A stretch of 64,000 nucleotides of DNA from Zeugodacus cucurbitae (taxonomy: Eukaryota; Arthropoda; Insecta; Diptera; Tephritidae). The position numbers were made by a program, and so were the translations under genes. The stretch spans positions 15,189,501 through 15,253,500 of the forward strand of contig NC_071671.1 of the NCBI RefSeq assembly GCF_028554725.1, read 5' to 3'. Position 1 is the first letter of the stretch, and the number at the start of each line of letters is the position of its first letter. Shown piece by piece: positions 10,469 through 21,735 of this stretch. Under the pieces are notes generated by a model. The model saw nothing but the letters and a program-made list of their open reading frames with translations. It searched no databases and was not told the DNA's origin.

Positions 10469-13400
10469 GCTTATTGTATTCTCATTTGTTTACGCGGGAT
10501 ATTGTGGCAAACTCGTCACGGGTTTTTCCACTCTTCCATTGCCCACTTGTTCAGTTCCCCGGAATAATAGCATTTGTTGAGTTTATTTTTCCACTAACAA
10601 AATGATCATTACGCTAAATCTATTTATTACAGCTGTTCGTAAGCTCTAACCAGCGGCAAGGATAACAATGTTATTGTATTACTATTATTTTATTTGACTT
10701 TATTCCTTTTTATGGCGTTTTTCAGCCCATGAATGCGGCGTATGATGGTTGGTCTGTGGAATGTCGGTAGTGTCCTATTAGTATAAACATTTATTCATCC
10801 ATAAACTCAGTGTTCATTTGTTCACTTGGCGTTTTTGTGCCTTCACTCGCTGTTCGTTTTATGTTCGCCATTTGTTTTGTATAATTTATTTATGGCATCG
10901 TTGTTTCTTTTTGGCTTTAATATTTATATCTATGTTTAGTATAAGTTTAAAATCCGAGATTTAAATCAGACTTCTTGATTATTTTGCTTTTTTCGTCTTC
11001 GAATCAAATAAAGTCTTTCTTCGATTAGCCACAATTTAGAGACGGCGAGAAAATTTAAAAACTAATTTAAATGGAATGACATAATCGAAGAGAGATATAA
11101 TTGAGAGTTGTATTTTCAATTAAAAAATATATCCCGGTACCATTTTGTTTTCGGATGAAACTTTTTTCACAAAAGCGTAGAACCCATATTTTTTTTAAAT
11201 ATGTGTTGGTATTGAAGTCAAAATGATGTCTATGTGCTTTGGAAGGTGCGTTAGTCTATTAGCTAACAGACATTATAATAGCTGGATGTATGTGTTAGTA
11301 AAACCGCAAAGTCTTAAATTGAGTTGGGTTTTGCTAGCTGTTTCTAGCGGGCACGAGAAGTGCGAAGTAGTACGTGCTTGTGGCTTGTGAAGCTTATGCT
11401 TGCGCCATTGTTTTTACTATTCTTTTTGCGTCCTAGAAACGGCATTTGCAGAATAAAGTGCATTATGTTACACAGATGAGTGTAAAAGAAACGCAAATGG
11501 CTCACTCACACACACGCAGTAAGATTTTTTAGTTCCAAAGGGAAGTAACTGCGTGTTGCTGTCATAAAACAAACAACATGTTGCATGCAACAATGTTGCT
11601 TATATTCTCAGTCAAAGGAAATATGCAAAAATAAGGAAGAATACAGCTGGAGAAAGCAGTTTCACAAATTTCTTATGTCGTATGGAAAAACGGTGGCATG
11701 GCAAAAATGATTTCTTTCGCATCAGTGCCTTAAGTGTAGTATACATTTGCAATCCTTGTAAATATTTTGTAATGGAAAGCAATTTTCTCAAAGCTAAATT
11801 AAATTGTCATTTATTCGCACACTTGTACCGAGCATATGTGACGTACAATAATAAAGTATTTTTTTACTGCAAGAAAGAAAATTGCTTTAGTAGTATACAA
11901 AAAGTGGAAACGAGTTGTAAATATTTGCCTTGAGAACACAAGGAGAGTGCAAAAGTGTTAAAATAAATGGGGGAATGGAAGAGTATACAAACATTGATGA
12001 AAAACTCAATGCTCTAAGTACTACTGCTTATTCAAGTAATACTCATACTCATAGTACAACTCTTTATTCAATGTGCTAGTCTTCTTCCTGAAAACAGTAC
12101 TCGTTGTGTCTTCAATGTGCTACTTAGTACACAAATTATTACTCAAATAATTATTAATTTTTCAAGAAAAATTATGGAAGAGAACTGAAAAACTGTTCAT
12201 AAATATCTAGCCAATATAAAGTTTCGGTACGTCATCTAGATAATTTTTTAATGACAGAAATCGATTATTTGCAGTATTTTCGTGTATTATAATTAACAAT
12301 TTATTATATATAAGGCATTCCACATACTTTTAAATTAGGTTTAATAAAATCAGCCAAATTATTAAAGCCGCCATATTTTCCGTCTTAGCTTAATTCACTG
12401 TGCCCACTACTACATATATCTTAAAGGAATATTAACACCACACATAACTGCAAATGCTTTCTTTGTTTGCGGTAAAACTATAGCGATCTTCATTTTTTCT
12501 GCATTTTTCACATTTCTTTTTCTTTCCCTGCTTTGCTCTTTTCTTTTCATTTACTCTTATTATTCTTTTCTTTGCACGATATACTGCAAGAATGGCATCT
12601 TAAAGATACACATATATTGTATATGTGTAAGTTTTGAGTGTATGCATTTCTGTTGCATATCTCAGCAGACGTGATGATGCATGTGAAAAATCCCCTCGTA
12701 CTATTCATATGTTTCTATGCGTGACAATATACTTATGAAATTTAAATTCTCTAATATTTATTTTTTCGGAACAATTTACAAAAACATTTTCGTCCTCATA
12801 ATGCATCCTTGATTTTTTACTTTATCGTACACGTTATTTGAATCTATTACTTATAAAACTTGACTTATTTAAAACTACACATTTTTGCTTTCAAACAAAA
12901 ACAATTGAAAATACACTCACCGCGACTTTCGTCGGCAGAAAACCATTTATAAAATGACAATGATTGCAGTTAGGACGAATATCACATTGATGCGATGGCA
13001 CAGTAAACTGCTTAAAAAATTTAAAAATCAAGAAAAGCGTGGTAGTAGGACATTAATATAATTATCAAGAGCATTTTGCGCTAGAAGTAGATCGGCAAAG
13101 CTGTTGTTATCGAAGCGTTACGCAGAGAACCGAGGTCCCAAAGAATTTTTAATTTACATGGACTCATCAAAACAAACAATTTAAACAAAGATTTCTTTCA
13201 TTTTTACCATTTTCAATTGCAATATTAATTATCGTTCCTTACTGGATTTCTTTAAAATACAAATAGAGCTAAGACATAGCGATATTAATATATAATACGT
13301 CTCACATTTATTTGACAGAATAGCACAGATTCTCAAATCTTTTTGTATGTGCTGCACCCTTCTATATTTTGCACGTATCGTAGTTGTAGTTAGTTGGGTT

Positions 13401-14043
13401 AAACGACGATAACTGGTAATCCATGTGCTGAACTTAACCTAAAATTAGCTTTATATTGTGCGTTATCGAACAATTGTTATTGGTTGATTGACGTAATAAA
13501 TGTTTGTTTGTGAGACGATAGGAAAATGGTAAAAAGACATAGAATATTAAAACATTCCCAAAATAACCACACAATCATCAATTGGTGAATAGTTGCTCAT
13601 ACGCCCTGTACATCTTATTTGCATATTGCCGTAATAAAGAGGAAAAAACATTGAATTGACCCTAGTATTTGTTATTCGTATACTATTTGTTGTCGATGCC
13701 ATTTGCTTGAATGCTTTTTCTGGTTTGGTTTTTGTTTCACCTGTAACAAAATGAATGTTGTGTGAAGCGTTGTGATACACTTTATTGCTTTGAAATTTTT
13801 GCAGGACTAAGAGTTGATAGCAATTTGTTAACCACAGTGTACTTGACAATCGAATAATAAGAGATTATTTAGCAGAGGAAGGCGTTTTCCACAAAAAATT
13901 AAAATTTAGTTGAAAATATATAATATTCTGCGGTCATATTTAGATACCAGAATTATTTACAATATTCATATAATGGCGGGCTTATTAAAACATCTTCATT
14001 CTCATGTAAAGTGCAAAGTATTAAACATTGTACTCTGATCTAT
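10469..14043. other. Long non-coding stretch
   Basis: About 3.6 kb of AT-rich DNA. Small ORFs (11682-11933 on the + strand, 13547-13849 on the - strand) lack recognisable domains or splice context. No element ends were identified. Confidence 0.4.
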
Positions 14044-14643
14044 GGCGCCTGCTACACGTTCAGTATTTATCGTGATATTTCCTGTATCGCGATATTTATT
14101 GAACGTTTAGCATGCAATATTGATGGATCACGATCCATATCACAAAATATTTAAATATTTTAAAATCCAGACCGCGGATCGTGGATCGCGAGATAAATAT
14201 TGAATGTGTTGCATATTTTGTGATTTAGAAGTCCGTATTGGTGAAATACAACAGTGCCAAAATTTTAAAATGAACTTTATTCTAATAAATGAACATTAAT
14301 TATACTGTTTGCAATAGAATCTTTGCCAGAGCTATGCAACTCATCTGCCAAAGGTTTTTTGATAACGTCCAAATATTGGTTACATATAATGAATTGCTGT
14401 GGGAGCAAAAACAATAGCCAAACATGATTTTCTTAGGGTTTCTTCCGAAATTTTATGAAAAAATTTACAAAAAATAAACAAATAAATTTTTAAAATATTT
14501 TTTCTTATGAAAACACTAACAACATCGTATAAATATTGACGTAATATATATTGAACGTCTAGCAGTCGCGAAGTAATCCATCAATATTCAATATAGATCG
14601 CGATGCAAATATCACAATACATATTGAAGGTGAAGCAGGCCCC
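14044..14643. mobile_element. MITE with about 35 bp imperfect terminal inverted repeats
   Basis: The left end GGCGCCTGCTACACGTTCAG and the reverse complement of the right end, GGGGCCTGCTTCACCTTCAA, match over about 35 bases with scattered differences. Related inverted blocks continue inside (TATTGATGGAT, TGAACGT). Both ends are flanked by TAT (14041-14043 and 14644-14646), a possible 3 bp target duplication. There is no coding sequence. The superfamily is not clear; a Harbinger-type origin would fit a 3 bp duplication. Confidence 0.65.
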
Positions 14644-14795
14644 TATGTCTTCAATGGAGATTGTTTATTATTTCGCAAAGAAGGTGACATTCTGTTCCAG
14701 AGGAGTTTCTAATAAAAAATAATTTCGTTTATGTAATCCTCAATATTTTCCGTGGGCTTGAATAATTTTATGGAGATATAAAAAAGGGAAAAATA

Positions 14796-15728
14796 ACGGG
14801 TGATTTTTTTGAGGTTAGGATTTTCATGCATTAGTATTTGACAGATCACGTGGGATTTCAGACATGGTGTCAAAGAGAAAGATTCTCAGTATGCTTTGAC
14901 ATTTCATCATGAATAGACTTACTAACGAGCACAACGTCGAATTTTCAGTGAATGGGCCCTAGAAAAGTTGGCAGAAAATCCGCTTTTTTATCGACAAATT
15001 TTGTTCAGCGATGAGGCTCATTTCTGGTTGAATGGCTACGTAAATAAGCAAAATTGCCGCATTTGGGGTGAAGAGCAACCAGAAGCCGTTCAAGAACTGC
15101 CCATGCATCCCGAAAAATGCACTGTTTGGTGTGGTTTGTACGCTGGTGGAATCATTGGACCGTATTTTTTCAAAGATGCTGTTGGACGCAACGTTACGGT
15201 GAATGGCGATCGCTATCGTTCGATGCTAACAAACTTTTTGTTGCCAAAAATGGAAGAACTGAACTTGGTTGACATGTGGTTTCAACAAGATGGCGCTACA
15301 TGCCACACAGCTCGCGATTCTATGGCCATTTTGAGGGAAAACTTCGGAGAACAATTCATCTCAAGAAATGGACCCGTAAGTTGGCCACCAAGATCATGCG
15401 ATTTAACGCCTTTAGACTATTTTTTGTGGGGCTACGTCAAGTCTAAAGTCTACAGAAATAAGCCAGCAACTATTCCAGCTTTGGAAGACAACATTTCCGA
15501 AGAAATTCGGGCTATTCCGGCCGAAATGCTCGAAAAAGTTGCCCAAAATTGGACTTTCCGAATGGACCACCTAAGACGCAGCCGCGGTCAACATTTAAAT
15601 GAAATTATCTTCAAAAAGTAAATGTCATGAACCAATCTAACGTTTCAAATAAAGAACCGATGAGATTTTGCAAATTTTATGCGTTTTTTTTTTTAAAAAA
15701 GTTATCAAGCTCTTAAAAAATCACCCTT
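14796..15728 (+). mobile_element. Tc1/mariner copy 1, internally deleted derivative
   Basis: The ends are ACGGGTGATTTTTTTGAG on the left and, reversed, AAGGGTGATTTTTTAAGAG on the right, flanked by TA duplications (14794-14795 and 15729-15730). Length is 933 bp against 1297 bp for the full copy at 49923. It is almost identical to that copy; one substitution was seen near 14883 (GATTCTC for GATGCTC). The 364 bp corresponding to 50059-50422 are missing, with a 2 bp CA microhomology at the junction. Confidence 0.95.
14909..15621 (+). pseudogene. Tc1/mariner transposase, N-terminal deletion and frameshift
   Basis: The original ATG at 14909 is kept, but after codon 7 the 364 bp deletion shifts the frame and a TAG follows 11 codons later. 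The downstream part is open from an internal ATG at 14968 and encodes 217 residues identical to residues 142-358 of the full transposase. This part keeps all three catalytic aspartates (FSDE, QQDGATCH, SCDLTPLD) but lacks the helix-turn-helix DNA-binding half. It should not bind transposon ends by itself. The copy could still be mobilised in trans because both ends are intact. Confidence 0.9.
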
Positions 15729-15730
15729 TA

Positions 15731-16024
15731 CATTATATGGATAAATAATCAAAATTGTATTATAGCTCTGGCGCTCTGTGTTTTAATTTTTTATATTTAT
15801 TCTTCCAAAAACTGATGGATTTATGTCTATACTATTTTTTTAATTTTGTATATAATTTGAGGTCTCACCACCCTGATGATGATCACACCCATGGGTACCT
15901 ATTTCATTACTATCAATGCTCGCACGTCACATATCACATGCTACATATAATTGTGTGCAACACATGCTGGGTATTTTTGTTTCGCGATGCCCTTGTGCCA
16001 CATGCACGCTCTTATATAATAAAA
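15731..16024. other. Short spacer between mariner and Helitron
   Basis: AT-rich spacer of about 290 bp with no feature recognised. The 100-residue frame starting at 15755 runs into the Helitron end and is not supported. Confidence 0.4.
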
Positions 16025-16436
16025 CTAGCAGACCCGGCCACACGTTTTTGTGGCTAAGGTATACATTAAATTAAGTTGGTCCAATCTTGGCTTCGGCGAC
16101 GATATTGATTACTCGAGGTCGATTTATGTTACGCAGCATGATTACAACTCACACTACTTTTAATTGCAAAGTGAGTGGTGATAGTACAGGATTATTACAT
16201 TGATATTAAATAGTTTGGGATAATTGACTACGTCATCCTGGTTTGTAGCTGTGTCAACTCTTCTGGACCGAAATTCTAAATTGTCGCATTAAGATCATCT
16301 ATATCTTTGTTTTTTTACCACCAATATAGGTCATTCAATCAGTCATTTATGGTTATCATATTGAGGTTTCATGTCAGGAAAACTACTCTTTCAAGTCAAT
16401 GTGACAGAAATCTGTTGGAAATGCTATTAATCCATC

Positions 16437-16760
16437 GAGGTGTCAACTGCGACCCTACCATTTCCAACTGCTTCTACAATCGCAATTTGATATTGTTGCA
16501 AAAACACTCATATGTTAGTTGTTAATTGGCGAAACTTTATGTGTCGCCACAAATTAAATGACTTTAGGCTTGCGATTAGCCCGTCAGTAACAGTTGATCC
16601 AGGAATAATTGGAAGAATCTGGCGTAAATCACCTGCCAACAGAATCATGGCTCCACCAAAAACGTTTATCGACAATCAAGATCTTTTAAAGTCCTGTGCA
16701 GTATCTCCAGCGACTTCTTGAATAATTGGAAAATCCTCGTTATAGCGCTATATTTGGCGA
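16437..16760 (-). pseudogene. Helitron PIF1-like helicase fragment
   Basis: Three adjacent - strand pieces in differing frames resemble consecutive helicase segments. Around 16740-16666 is KKSLEILHRTLKDL, at 16661-16511 is FGGAMILLAGDLRQILPIIP ending LWRHIKFRQLTTN, and at 16500-16437 is EAVGNGRVAVDTSMD. In the family the GDxRQxLP segment is a core helicase motif and the NGR segment follows shortly after. Stops and frame changes separate the pieces, and the nucleotide-binding P-loop and the whole Rep nuclease domain are absent. The fragment is not functional. Confidence 0.75.
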
Positions 16761-16929
16761 TTTTGGCGACTGGTGTTTCGTTCATTTGCAATTTAGGAGT
16801 AATTTCAAGGCCGAATGTGCCGTTTGTTTGCCTAGTAACAGGTGCCAAGTTACCCCTATTCCCGTTAACCTTGGTGGTGAAAATGAGTGAAATTGGTTCT
16901 GGAATCACATCAGCCCTTATATTCTATAT

Positions 16930-17060
16930 ATGATGATTTTCTATGGGACTTAATGCCGAATATATAGGTCATATTGTGGGTTATCTAAATAAAATTACAT
17001 CAATAAATTGCGAGAGTGTAAAATGTTTGGTTGGACGTGAACTTAGCCTTTCCTTATTTG
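16930..17060 (+). repeat. Copy of a dispersed repeat tail nested in the Helitron
   Basis: The segment containing ATAAATTGCGAGAGTGTAAA and GAACTTAGCCTTTCCTTA closely matches the end of the repeat at 60776-61420 (ATAAATTGCGAGAGTATAAA, GAACTTAGCTCTTCCTTA). Only the tail is clearly shared. It probably inserted in, or was captured by, the Helitron. Confidence 0.65.
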
Positions 17061-17539
17061 TTACAAATTGTTTTGCGCTATCGACACAACCTTATACAAT
17101 TGAACAATAACAAAAATATTTTAACAAAGCAACAATGACAACCTTCAAAATATTTTTTTTTTTGTTTTCTCTTTTTATATTTTTCTTGTCAACTCGAATA
17201 AAATTCTCTTATTGATATCTTCCTCGTAATTTTTCCATATTTACTCACTTTCTAATGTTTTTCTGGCCTTCCACGAATATTTTAAGAGTAAAATTAGCCA
17301 GATCGGTTTGAACTTCAACAACCAATAACTTCCCGATTTTAGAAAATTTTTAATTTTCTTCGCGGAAAGTTAAAAAAATTTAGGGGTGGACCACCCTTAA
17401 CTTTTAGGAGGATGAAAAATAGATGTTTTCCGATTCTCCACCCTAGCCGATATGCACGCTAAGATTCACGAAAATCGGTCCAGCGGTTTCAGAGGAGTTC
17501 AATAACGTACACCGTGACACGAGAATTTTATATATTAGA

Positions 17540-20500
17540 TATTTAATTACTTCAAAATACTCAAACGCTCAACTGCAGGCTGCGCGAGGAGTACAAAATA
17601 TTTATAAAGTGAAAATTCAGCTGAAGACGTATCTGTCAACATAAATTTTAATGGAGCACTAATCTAAGTTTGTGTGGGGAACGGTGCATAAGATGTTTAT
17701 ACGCATGTACTCTTGTGAAATTTAAATTCAAATGGACTGTGCGCCTACAAGTTAAAATTTTTGTTGAAGTTTTTCATCAAAGTTGCCCATTGTAAGAGAA
17801 AGGCACATTTTTCTGCGGTCTCTAACTTTTTTAATGTTGACTTTTTTGGTAAACTTTCATTGGCAAAGCTTCTCAGAATAAGTCCGTCTTTAAGTTCTTA
17901 AATGACTGTAAACCCCAAAATTAATGTTTTTTGTGTCCTTATAGCCAATATGTCGAAAAAAACTGAAATTTAATCCATTTTTTTTTAATGTTTTTTCCCT
18001 CTATCTCTATTCTCTGCAATCTATGCTTAAATTTTGACTCTTAGGCAATCGTTTAACGTTTCTTTCAAACGTTACTTGTTGTTATTTCTTATCAGTGCAG
18101 TGGTTAAAAATTTGACTCGTTGCTTGCTGATTTGTGTTGGACATTGATAGATGAATCTTATTAAATTTAATTTAAATATTGTGTACAAATTTATAATACT
18201 TATTGATAACACTTACAAGATACAAAAAAAATAAAATAGCACACAAACATAGTATATATATAAGTACATATATAAAGTATAATGTATGTAATTTGAATTG
18301 ATTTGGCTCTCCCATGTCTTTCTGCGTAGGAGACATTTGTGAGGCCTTAATTTCTCTACCATTGATATCATGCTCTCTAACCTTTGTTAAAACATGCATT
18401 AGTGATATTCTGGGCACATCTCAAGCAAGAGATCGCTCTTTAGTAGAGAGTTCCAGTTGTTTAAGAAGCATTTTCGAAGCAAATTGAAGTGTTATGTCGG
18501 GCTCATTTGTTATAATTTATTTTAGAACTTATCCATAACACTTGTGCAGCGAAGTGTATTACTTTATTTTTCTACATATTCCACATCGTGTGCATAGGTG
18601 CGCAAATATACCTTTTATTCACCTCTACACCTCATCATGACCTAAAAGTATAGGTAAAAGTGAATGCAGCTTCTGTGAGAGTGGGTTGTTACTTTCATTC
18701 AAAATAAACATATTTGTTTGTGTGTGAGTGAGTGTGCATATGTGGCATGTGCGAAATAAAATCTTAGTGGATAATATAAATTCGAAAAATACATGCTCGA
18801 GGTGCTTTTATGCGCACAAATAAGCATAAACTCTGCACACATACAGGAGCAGACTTTACACAGTGCGCATGCGTACATGAGAGTAATGAAAGTAAATTGT
18901 TTTTATTGGTTTACATAGATTAAGTCGGCATACCGTGCGGTTCACCGCAAAGATGAAAGGTAAAAGTTTTCACTGCACTGCTTGTTATTGGTATTGTTGT
19001 TTTGCAAGGCTTTTATTGTTGTGCACTGAATGCGCATGTAGAGATGAAAGGAAAAGCTTTTTAATTTAGCAGGAGGCCAGTTGTGGTTAGTCCTTTATAG
19101 TAACTTCAAGATTTCTGCAAGTTTTTTTATTTTATTGATATGTGTATGGGTGAGTACACATTAAAGCGTGGGAAAAATATATTTTTGGAAGATGAAATAT
19201 TTGTGTTTTAGATAGAAATTTGTTACTAGCTCTATCTCTGATGGAATCTTGTTGGTTAACTACTATTAGCGGAAATAATTTCTTGCTAGTTATTATATCT
19301 AAAGAACCTATCCTCATTATTGTAGAAGTATGGACTTGTAGAAGTATCCGAAAACTTGGTTAACTTGCAACTAAAGCAAACCGTAAATGTAAGTCGGCCC
19401 TTCATTGCAAATACACTCAAATAACCGGCAGTGCAATTCAGTGAAATGCAGTTTGCGTCTACATTTATAATGTCTAATCATTGACATAAATTCATTCACA
19501 TGATTGGCTCAAGTTTGTGCTTAGTAGCATTGAATCATTGAATCCTTGTGTGATATGTTGCAAATCAGGGATTTAATTTTGAGGTGACCGGTGGAGTTCA
19601 TTATATGTGTAAAGGCTTACTAGGTTATACGATTTTTTAAAGTTTTGGTATTCACACCTTGGTAATACTTTAGTCTCTACAGATAAATATTTATTTAACC
19701 GATTTAGTTTAATTTCCATAATTGAATATTCAACTTGTTTCATTTTTTTTTTCTTGATTCGATTATTCAACAGGTGGCAAATCTTTCCAAGATATTTCGA
19801 ATGTATACATTACATTATACTTTAATCTTATTGCTCTTTTATCTTCATTTATCTTTTAATTTTTATATAATCAAAAATGATGTGCCGGTGGCATCTGTTC
19901 TCAAAAAATATTTTCAACGGTTAGTCTTCTTAATGAAAAATATTTTCAAACGTATGCTTCTTTAATCCTCTTAATTTAATGTTTGTATAGTAATGAGTTT
20001 TATCATAAATATGTTCGAAGTTTAACATTTGCAAATCCGGTGGCAAGCATCTAATCTTTTTTGCAAAATTGTGGAAAGCATTTGCAAGAGGTGTAGAAGG
20101 TGTGAGGAAGGATATCAAATATATTTTGCTAATAGATATTTAGGGTAGCTATATCTAAGTCTTGGCCTGGCCTATTTTCACCTTCAGCAAATACAGTCAA
20201 AGTCATATTATATTTACCGTCAGCTGTTTTAATGTTACTGTCATAGTTGAAGGTTATTGGACATATGTAGATTTGATCAACCAAACAATCCTTATAGTAA
20301 TAACATAAATCAGTTAAAGAAACAAAAGATAAAAATTTCCAATCTCGCGCCCATGGGTATGCTTTGATTTGTCTAACTTTCGTCTTTATAAGTCAATTCG
20401 TTGACAATTACAGCTTAAAGTTACGGTTATAAGTGCCATTCTATGCCTATTTTTTCTCTCAAAGACACATCAATACATTTTAAGTGGATTCCATTTACAA

Positions 20501-21029
20501 TTCATTATTGTTATGAACAGCATAAAGCCTTCACCACACTGCTCTCATATATCTTTAATAATTGGGTCTGTATGCGGCTTCTAAGCGACACGCGGAAGTT
20601 ACGCCTATAAGCTCACACTCCCACAAAACACGCTAATTTGTAACGCTTTTCTTCCTTTTTTATTCACTTGTTAAATATAACTTTTCCTCTATTCAATTAC
20701 TCCAAAATCACATATGTTTCTACATTTTTCGTTTTTTCTCTCTTTAAGCTTCTAAGTACTTCCTCCTTCGACACGAGCTTTTCAACAACTTTTTCATTGC
20801 TGAAGTTTTTAGTAAAAGCCAAGTTCAAACTCGAGTTGACACACAAACGCGCATTTGTAAGACATGCTTTATTAAATTGTGAAAATTCGATAAAGCAGAG
20901 GATATAAGTTTTTTGCTAACTGATACATTTTTTAAATACATACATACACATTCCTTAATTCATATGTGATTGCAAGAGTTCGACGTTTCGTCAGAAGGTT
21001 TGATAGAAATTGTAATTTAAATCGAAGTA
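17540..21029. other. Long non-coding stretch
   Basis: About 3.5 kb of AT-rich sequence. Short frames at 18172-18417, 19132-19317, 19573-19770, 19735-19965 and 20668-20907 show no motifs. No transposon ends were recognised. Confidence 0.4.
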
Positions 21030-21531
21030 CAGTGGAACGTCCATAACTCGAAGATCTCCATAACTCAAACTTTAGTATTGGCAATAGCGTTTAGATATCA
21101 AATTTCATACAAATTTCCTTCCATAACTCAAACTTCCTTAACTCGAAGTTCTCCATAACTCGTACAAGGGCATAACACAAAATTTAAAATGTTACTATCG
21201 GGGCAGAATTTTAAAAGAGCCTCTCTATATCGTAAGGAGGCGAACAAAAAATATGATATTACACCTATGGATAAATCATATAACAAAGGCATGGGATACA
21301 GAGTCAAGAGTTAAAGAATAGTAAACTTCAACAAACAAAATTACAGAATTTATATTTAAACGTAGTTAAGTAAAACGTTATGCGAAGTAAATAATTAAAA
21401 CTGTGTATAAATCTATATTTTACAGCTTTTTGAAAAATTTATGTTTTATAGAAAATTTCTATAACTCGAAGTCTCTCTAACTCAAAATTTTCTTGTGGAT
21501 TATGGTGATTCGAGTTAGAGAAGTTCCACTG
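21030..21531. mobile_element. Pogo/Tigger-like MITE
   Basis: The left end CAGTGGAACGTCCATAACTC and the reverse complement of the right end, CAGTGGAACTTCTCTAACTC, are typical of pogo-like ends. The left flank is TA, the expected target duplication; the right flank is TT, so one side has mutated. The interior repeats the motif ATAACTC with AAACTT or GAAGTT six or more times near both ends. There is no coding capacity. Confidence 0.75.
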
Positions 21532-21735
21532 TTTTTCAAACTTTACATTTTCAACTGAGTATTCAAGCTCGTTATTGTAAGATTAAAAATTGAAAGTATT
21601 AAAATGTCGTATTTTCTACTCTCTTACACTTTCTATTACAAATCCTTTCTTATGACTTGAAGGCTGTGTTGTTTATTATAGTTTTAGTTCAGTAAAACCC
21701 ATTAAATGAGTAAAAGGAGTGCCAGGAGTCCTTAC

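Larger units (their letters stand above)
16025..17539 (-). mobile_element. Decayed Helitron, - strand
   Basis: On the - strand the element starts TCTAATATATAAAATTCTCG (from 17539) and ends in a hairpin, GCCACAAAAACGTGTGGC, followed 12 bases on by CTAG at 16028-16025. The 5' base outside is A and the 3' base outside is T, matching Helitron insertion between A and T with no target duplication. Remnants of a PIF1/Helitron helicase lie inside in the same orientation. At 1.5 kb it is far shorter than an autonomous Helitron (usually over 5 kb), and the helicase is broken. Confidence 0.85.

Noticed and set aside
16666..16933. Frames on both strands in the Helitron
   Set aside because: Only the part matching the helicase (KKSLEILHRTLKDL) is meaningful; the rest is non-coding Helitron or nested repeat.
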